Origin: Arcuatula senhousia
Lineage: Eukaryota; Mollusca; Bivalvia; Mytilida; Mytilidae
Assembly: GCA_963971305.1 (NCBI GenBank)
Contig: OZ020304.1
Coordinates: 21,868,103-21,932,102, forward strand
Length of the DNA: 64,000 nucleotides
Direction: 5' to 3'
The notes beneath the pieces are model-generated. The model searched no databases and was not told the DNA's origin. It was given only the letters and a program-made list of their open reading frames with translations. Position numbers and translations under genes: made by a program. Below are positions 57,932 to 64,000 of this stretch, piece after piece; within the stretch, counting starts at the first letter, position 1, and every line of letters starts with the position of its first letter.

Positions 57932-58310
57932 TCTTCGAAGCTCTAGTAACAACTTCCATCATCATTTCATCGTCATGACCTCTCGGCTGGCTGGTGCTTA
58001 TATTGCTGCAATCCTCTCTTATTTATGACATCAGCAAATAGCACGTCTTATTTAACTCCGTACAAAAGAGCCGAACTTGAACTTTAAAAAAACACTATTG
58101 TTATTACTGGAATATGAATGAACATTTCATTAGTATCCAACTTAATGTACAGTATTATGCAAACAAATTTTGAATAATATTTATTTAAGATTTTTATCAT
58201 GCTCTATTATTTCTTTAACTTTGATTTTAACAAAATGATAATGTATAAAGCCTATTAGGTTTTCGTTACATATGTCCAACTGTCAAATAAAACATGCTAT
58301 TTATTAAAGA
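57929..58310 (+). other. TPT1 terminal exon: stop codon and 3' untranslated region
   Basis: CTTTTTTCAG at 57919-57928 is a good acceptor, and the first three bases of the exon are the TGA stop, so this exon adds no amino acid. AATAAA at 58286-58291 is the likely poly(A) signal, with cleavage near 58310. Confidence 0.8.
58286..58291 (+). terminator. Poly(A) signal of TPT1
   Basis: AATAAA about 355 bases after the stop codon. Confidence 0.7.
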
Positions 58311-60111
58311 AAGTCTACTGTTTATTACATATCTGAAAGCCTAGGCTACAGCTTTTTAGTATCAGCTATTTTATCATGTGTTAAAGGATATAAACAACAA
58401 AATTACATATATCTTGGAGAACTAAAAATTGAATAGGTGTACTATTTGTGATTTTGATATAAGTTATATTTGTTGTCCCTTGCCTTTGCAAAATCAGGGA
58501 CTCTAGAAATAGGTGTAGGTTTTCCATACAGATTGGTGTCTGGAGTTTTGAATGAGTGTTTTGAATGCCTTAAAGAGTTTCATGAAACTTGAATTATTTG
58601 TTTTGGGGTTCAGGTCCAGGTCAAAATTTTGAAGAAGAAAAAACAACTTTGAAATGATTTCCAAAGACCAACTTTAAACACTTTGATAGACTTTAATAAA
58701 ATTTTTTGACATACATTTATAGCTTATAATTTAAGAAAGAGAAGCAAATACATGTAAAATTGTTTTTGGTATTCAAAGGTCGAGGTGACAAGTTTTGAAA
58801 ACCTTGTAAATTTTACAGTTGAAATGGTTTCCAACCATAACTTTTGAATATCTTGATAGAATTACATGAAATTTACATGCATTAAAGTTTGATGTTAGGA
58901 AGAAGAATATTATTATACCCTACACAACGAAAATGTGTATGGTATAATGTTTTTGACTGGTATGTCAGTCCATGAATGCAACTCCTCTTAAACTACTTTG
59001 TTACTTTGTATGTTACCATAGATTTTTAATTCCCCAAAGTTTACAAGCTTAAGTTAATTTTTATAGTCCAATAGTAGAGCGAGTGGGGTATGTGAGCTTG
59101 CTCACTAAGGTTCTTTCGTTAATTTTGGGGTCAAAAGGTCAATGTCTTAATTTTGAAAACTTTGAAATCTATTTCCAAAGCATTACTTTAAAACACTTTG
59201 ATAGAATTAAATGATACAGGAAATAAATCTATTGATTTTAATTTCAAAATGACTTAGTCATACCTATTGAAACTTGAAAATTTTGGTTTAAATTGTTACA
59301 AGTGGATCATAACTTTTGAACTTTTGGAACACCCTGAGACTAGCATACATGAAAGCTTGAAGTCAGTTATTTTTGAGGTTTTATGTATTGCTATAAGGTA
59401 ACCCAACGAAAATTGACGGCAAATGGTAAAATTTTCAATTGAGATTTTGTAGGGAAGTTCATTGGAGTGTCTTCAACAAAGTACTGATTTATGAATGGTC
59501 AAAAGTTGTTGCAACTGCATATTGCTAAAAAAAGAACATTGGCTAAAAAGGCTAATGAATCAAAACTATAAACACAAATAATCTGATGGATCCTGGGATC
59601 TGAGACTGTTGATTGTTCAAGAAGCTAATCAAGTCTAAATTGGACTGGATGTAGTTGGTGCTTATGTACCTTCAATTTAAGGTCTAAAATCTTGTATTTT
59701 GCCACCCACAAATTTTCACAAATAATGAAGAATATTATGATTATGACGAAAAGCTCTCCTCCAGTATCCATTGACCCATTTTAATGGCTATGCCTGGTCA
59801 AAAATTGTAAAAGAAAAACTTTTCATACCTTAAATGTTTTGTTAAAGACCCTCCAAAAAGTTTCCATTTGGTGGAATTTGTAATATGGCACTTTTAGGGT
59901 CAATGTCATGATTTTGTGCAATAGATTTTGAGTTGTAGTAGAATGAGAAAATCTATTGTTTTCTTTAACATTCAGGTCTGACACGAAGATCTCCAAAAAT
60001 TAGTTTTATGTATCGTGTCCTTGCCTCATAGAATGAATGAAATTTACAGACCACTTTCATTTCAAAGCTCTACCAAAAAGATTACACGCTTCATAGAAGA
60101 CCAGTTGAGTA
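58311..60111. other. Intergenic with decayed repeat text
   Basis: No gene seen. TTTCCAAAG..CTTTGATAGA and TTGAAAACTTTG phrases recur near 58650-58700, 58780-58880, 59150-59210 and 59280-59340, which suggests a decayed internal repeat of one hairpin-ended family. Confidence 0.4.
58913..59095 (-). mobile_element. Hairpin-ended element fragment, reversed
   Basis: ATTATACCCTACACA faces TGTGTATGGTATAAT as a terminal hairpin, followed inward by GTCAGTCC and AACTCCTCTTAAAC. GGGGTATGTG near 59080 may be the other end. The order implies minus orientation. Boundaries are approximate. Confidence 0.4.
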
Positions 60112-60233
60112 TTACTCTATTTTATTCACAAGGTTGGGCGGAGCCTAACTTTCTCGGTCTTTAAGGTGAGATTGAAACGAAGAAGTCCGAAATAATTGAC
60201 CCGTTACCAACCAGGTTAATAAAATAGAGTAAT
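60112..60233. mobile_element. 122 bp MITE, TTACTCTATTTTATT ends
   Basis: TTACTCTATTTTATT faces AATAAAATAGAGTAA, with TA on both sides and a second GGTTGG/CCAACC pair inside. Confidence 0.7.
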
Positions 60234-60406
60234 AATTGCCTAGTTGGCATTATGCTTATTTACATGTCACAGATTGTGCGAGTTATACATGTTGTAGGGA
60301 AAACCCAGAAATGTTAAGGAGATCAGGACAGGACAGAGGCACTCCTATCACTATGTAACTGTCCCCCAAACCCCAACCCAATTGTGTCAGCAGGGTTGTA
60401 TATATA

Positions 60407-60939
60407 CTAATGGAAAAAAGAAACTGTGCATCACTTTGAAAAATCACAAATTCAAAATTTTATTTATTATTTTATACAATTTATCACAGAAGTATTGCAA
60501 AATCATTTTTCTCAAGATCTGGACAAAAAATTTCATTTTTAGACCCCTAAAAGATGTTTTGTTTGCAGTTTGAAATCAGGTAGTGTCAATTTGAAATTCA
60601 CAAAATTACACTTTGGAAACAATGCACAGTTTTGAAATTAAGTTTTCTTAGCTGATTTTCACCTAAAAAGTTTCTCCTTTTAGTGGTTGAAAGTTAACAG
60701 TCTAAATTTTGAGTGAAAAACTTGATTTTTCAATTTTGGGTTAAAAAGGTGGTTTTTTGAATCTCAGAAACTGGAATTTAAAAAATTTCGGATTTTTACC
60801 GCAAAATGATCTGCATGATCCACTCGACATTCAGTGAAAATTTCAGTTCGAAAACTGTATTTTTTACGATTTTCTGAATAAAAGAAATATCGGTACAATT
60901 ATTTTCCAATAGACATGCACAGTTTCTTTTTTCCATGAG
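60407..60939. mobile_element. 533 bp MITE, TGGAAAAAAGAAACTGTGCA ends
   Basis: The left end CTAATGGAAAAAAGAAACTG and right end CAGTTTCTTTTTTCCATGAG are complementary and TA-flanked. The A+T-rich interior has no gene; the frame across the left end is not coding. Confidence 0.75.
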
Positions 60940-61383
60940 TATATTAAAAAAGGCTCATTGTCAAAGGATAAGGTGCAGATGTTGAACTCTTAACAATTTT
61001 CATTCACTTTGGGACCACTGACTATACAATTTGAAATCTGAAGGTGTCGCACCAATTGCAAAGGCAAGTATTTAATGAAAATGTCAGTCGCTCAGTCCAG
61101 TGATAGAAATGCAAATGATAAACATTGTGCACTGTTACAATGCAACCTGCATAGCAATTTTAGCCTATTCTTGTAATATGGGGATACCCAAAATATTCAA
61201 ACATGACATAATAATATAGTTCTACAAAAAAGAAAAATATAGATTGAAGGATTTGGATGCTGCACTAAGGGTATGTTTTATCAACCTAAGGCCTAAAAAC
61301 TTTACCATAAATTTTAATGCCACCATTTACCGTGGTAAATAAAGACTGCCCTTTAAATTGTCACTTAAGATTAATTTATCAAA

Positions 61384-61957
61384 AACAAGAGGCCCCCCAG
61401 GAGGCTGAATCGCTCACCTGGTCTTGATGTCAATAAGCAAAAACCGCTATTATTCACCCTTCCCTAGAAGGGGTTATATGACAACTTCGATCCTATGAAG
61501 ACTTTTGTAGAACTAAATGAGCTGAACATTTAAGCAAGCAACAGATTTTTTCTATCTGCAATAGTTTTCATTCTATAGGCCAAAAATACTATTTGTTGCC
61601 TTTAAGTACTGTAACCCCTATAAGGGGTCATCTGACATCTTCGACCCTATGGAGACTTTTGTAAAGCTTTTGATTCTAAAGAGCTGAAGGTCCTTGTTTT
61701 TTTTTTATCTGTCATGGTTGCCGAGTTAAAAGCCATTTTAAGTGATTTTACCCTGTTCTATTTTTATTAACAGCTGCCATGTTTTTGTCGAATCATTTTA
61801 AAATGATGATCACGTTTGTTGCCAACATGTCATATATCATTCCTGCAAATTTTCGATTAAATTGGATCAGTGCTTTCAGAGAAGATTTTTGAAATTGTTA
61901 ACGGACAACAGATGCATAGTGATGGCATAAGCTCACATGGTCTTTGGCCAGGTGAGC
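61384..61957 (+). mobile_element. Hairpin-ended element, AACAAGAGGCC family
   Basis: The left end AACAAGAGGCCCCCCAGGAG leads to GAATCGCTCACCTGG. The right end is a hairpin, GCTCACATGG facing CCAGGTGAGC (61931-61957), whose 3' arm is complementary to GCTCACCTGG in the left end. Two loose copies of a GGGGTTATATGACAACTTCGA / GGGGTCATCTGACATCTTCGA unit lie inside. An orphan left end is at 17443-17491. Confidence 0.72.
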
Positions 61958-62032
61958 TAATGAACTGGTCTGTACTGAGTCTATTGTAACTGGTAGTAAA
62001 ATATATGAAGGTTGTTTTTGTCTACAAAAATT

Positions 62033-62594
62033 ATGTCTCAGCTCGTTTACCCAAAAGTAAGTACATAGGTCAGTTTGTTCCACAAAAGTTGAAGGATCAT
62101 AATTTCCTGACAATATGCACAACTTTATATGGGCTATATGGTGTGCAAGCAACATACCACCAAGTTAAAGTTCCATATAATTCCATCACTTCTTTAAGGG
62201 ATGTTGCATTAACAAGATAAGTGGAATTGTTAGCAAATTTTGAATTCAAAAGGCCACAACTCCCACAAAAATTTGACCATCATATAATTTCTTTGTAATA
62301 TGCAAAACTTCATATGAACTAACTATATACCTGTACCATTTTCCATAAAATGCCATACAAAAGTAGTTTCAGTAGCTGACAAGATGATAAATGAGTATTT
62401 TCAGTGAATTTATAAATTCATAAGGCCATAACACCGACAAAATTGAGGATCAAAATTCCTTAGTGTCATGCACACATACCAAGTTTTATTGAATTCCTTT
62501 CAGTAGTTTCGGAGGGGTTTATAAGCTGACAAATGGTGACAGACAGATAGACACCACAAAACAGTATGTCTCCCCAACAAAGAGGGGGAATGTA
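62033..62594 (+). mobile_element. Hairpin-ended element, ATGTCTCC family, decayed copy
   Basis: The left end ATTATGTCTCAGCTCGTTTA resembles the left end at 62909. The right side has ACAGACAGATAGACACC and then ATGTCTCCCCAACAAAG facing GGGGGAATGT. Internal units contain AATATGCACAACTTTATATG and AAGGCCACAACTCCCACAA. More diverged than the next copy. Confidence 0.6.
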
Positions 62595-62908
62595 AATACA
62601 TGTACTGGTATACCACAAGTGATAATCTACCCTGACATGTTTCTTGGGCTTAAACATTGGTAATAAAAAGAGTGAAGCATGAGAGAACACCAATGAAATT
62701 TGTGTCGGGTCTCAAAAATATGAATATACCTCATGCTTTTGATCTGTGGCTTTATAGTTTTATTTAATTCCATTATTCTTCCACACACCTTTAAAAAATG
62801 CCTAATGAGATTTTTTTATCTAAATTGTTGCCTTTACATCTACAAGGCAGAAATCCACCTCTTATCTTAATATTTCATTACAAAACTTTGTTTTTGCCTG
62901 CAAAAATG

Positions 62909-63859
62909 ATGTCTCCCCCCGTTTCCCCAAAAAGGAGTAGGGGCGATTAGGCCCTTATTTAGCCTAAAAATATGAAGGTTATGCAAAAGTGTCCATTTCT
63001 GGTTGAAATATAGCACAAGCCCTGCCTTAAAGGAAAACATGTCTTAAAATCTAATATTGAAGCATAATTATGATGTCATAATTCTAGTGATTTTGTCAAA
63101 AATGATAAAATTTTGGTTGTTTTCATGGTACATTTTGGACCAGAAATAATCGTCCGCACAGGAGAAACAAGTTCATATTTTAAGAGAAGGTTAATATAAG
63201 CTGTATGAACAATCTGTACAAATATTAAGTGGTTTCTTGTGTGCGGAGATACTTTTCTAATCCAAAATGTATGATTTTCTTAATGAAGGTCACTTTTATC
63301 CATATTTTTTACCAAATTAATAATTCAAAAAAATTAAAAAATATAAGAAGTTTCTCATATTCTGGATATTTAATGAATGTTTTATCACCATCTGACAACA
63401 GTATTCAAAGGTTGAGAATTGGGTGGAATATAGGCCAAAAACAGACCTTATCACCCTTACTCCTTTCTAAGTTCAAAGGGCCATAACTCCCACAAATATT
63501 TGAGGATAAAAAATTCCTGGTAATTTGCAATCTTGTGCACAACTACATATGGTGTCTTCCTATTAACCAAGTTTCATTGAATTCGGTTCAGTAGTTTCAG
63601 GGGAGTTGCGCTGACAAGATGATAAATGAGGATTTTCAGCAAATTCCTAAGTTCAAAGGGCCATAACTCCCACAAAAATTTGAGGATAAAAAATTTCCTA
63701 GTAATATGCACAACTATGTATGGTGTCATTCCTATTTACCAAGTTTCTTTGAATTCGGTTCAGTAGTTTCAGAGAAGTTACGGTTGGATGGAAAGACGGA
63801 CAGACTGTCAGACACGACACTTACAATATGTCTCCTAACAAAATGGGGGGGGGAGACAT
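62909..63859 (+). mobile_element. Hairpin-ended element, ATGTCTCC family, intact copy
   Basis: The left end ATGTCTCCCCCCGTTTCCCC is complementary to the right-end 3' arm GGGGGGGGGAGACAT. The right hairpin pairs ATGTCTCC (about 63827) with GGAGACAT (63859). Two internal tandem units begin CTAAGTTCAAAGGGCCATAA at 63467 and 63647, a period of 180 bases. GGACAGACTGTCAGAC precedes the hairpin. No coding capacity. Confidence 0.75.
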
Positions 63860-64000
63860 AATTTTACAAATTTGCAGTTTCCTGTAGCCATATGAAAACA
63901 GGTAAATGTAATTACTGGTAGGTTATTGAACCAATTATGGTTGATGTATAGTATATGTTTCTGATCCTGCTGCGACTACCAGTTTTCTAGGGTTTAAAAA

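Overview
This is intron-rich, A+T-rich animal DNA, most likely from a bivalve mollusc. Three spliced protein genes are recognisable. The repeats are of kinds typical of bivalves: short inverted-repeat transposons, a tRNA-derived SINE carrying a molluscan-type central block, and 140-180 bp tandem-repeat elements that end in a trinucleotide run and a hairpin. I cannot name the species. Nothing looks bacterial or viral.

Layout. 1-10.7 kb is unique-looking A+T-rich DNA with almost nothing identifiable. 10.8-16.9 kb holds a plus-strand FAM124-family gene (three coding exons, 358 residues). 17-30 kb is gene-poor and full of repeats, including two copies of an element built on a 182 bp tandem repeat. 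30.5-37.3 kb holds a minus-strand five-exon gene (376 residues). Its N-terminal half resembles the DUF7918 domain, and its C-terminal tail carries a nuclear-localisation-like cluster, two SUMO-acceptor consensus sites and SUMO-interaction motifs. 38.5-45.4 kb is intergenic and holds a 3 kb inverted-repeat transposon with a remnant ORF, plus foldback elements. 46.1-58.3 kb holds the plus-strand gene for translationally controlled tumour protein (TCTP/TPT1; six exons, 169 residues), with a TOP-like, ETS-adjacent promoter. 58.3-64 kb is again repeat-rich intergenic DNA.

The three genes are not evidently functionally linked. The most distinctive content is the transposon landscape. Many elements have exact boundaries, because the target duplications can be read: 9 bp (three elements), 8 bp (a hAT element), 6 bp (two copies of one MITE), 10 bp (a SINE), TA (several) and TTAA. 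Introns of TPT1 and of the DUF7918-like gene are packed with these insertions, some nested two deep. At least six mutually unrelated families share one architecture. The left end is complementary to the 3' arm of a right-end hairpin; the larger families also carry internal tandem repeats, and some have a trinucleotide run just before the hairpin. This recalls non-autonomous Helentron (HINE) elements and is the best candidate here for an under-described system.

Exon models come from reading splice signals and phase continuity by eye. No alignment, transcript or database search was available.
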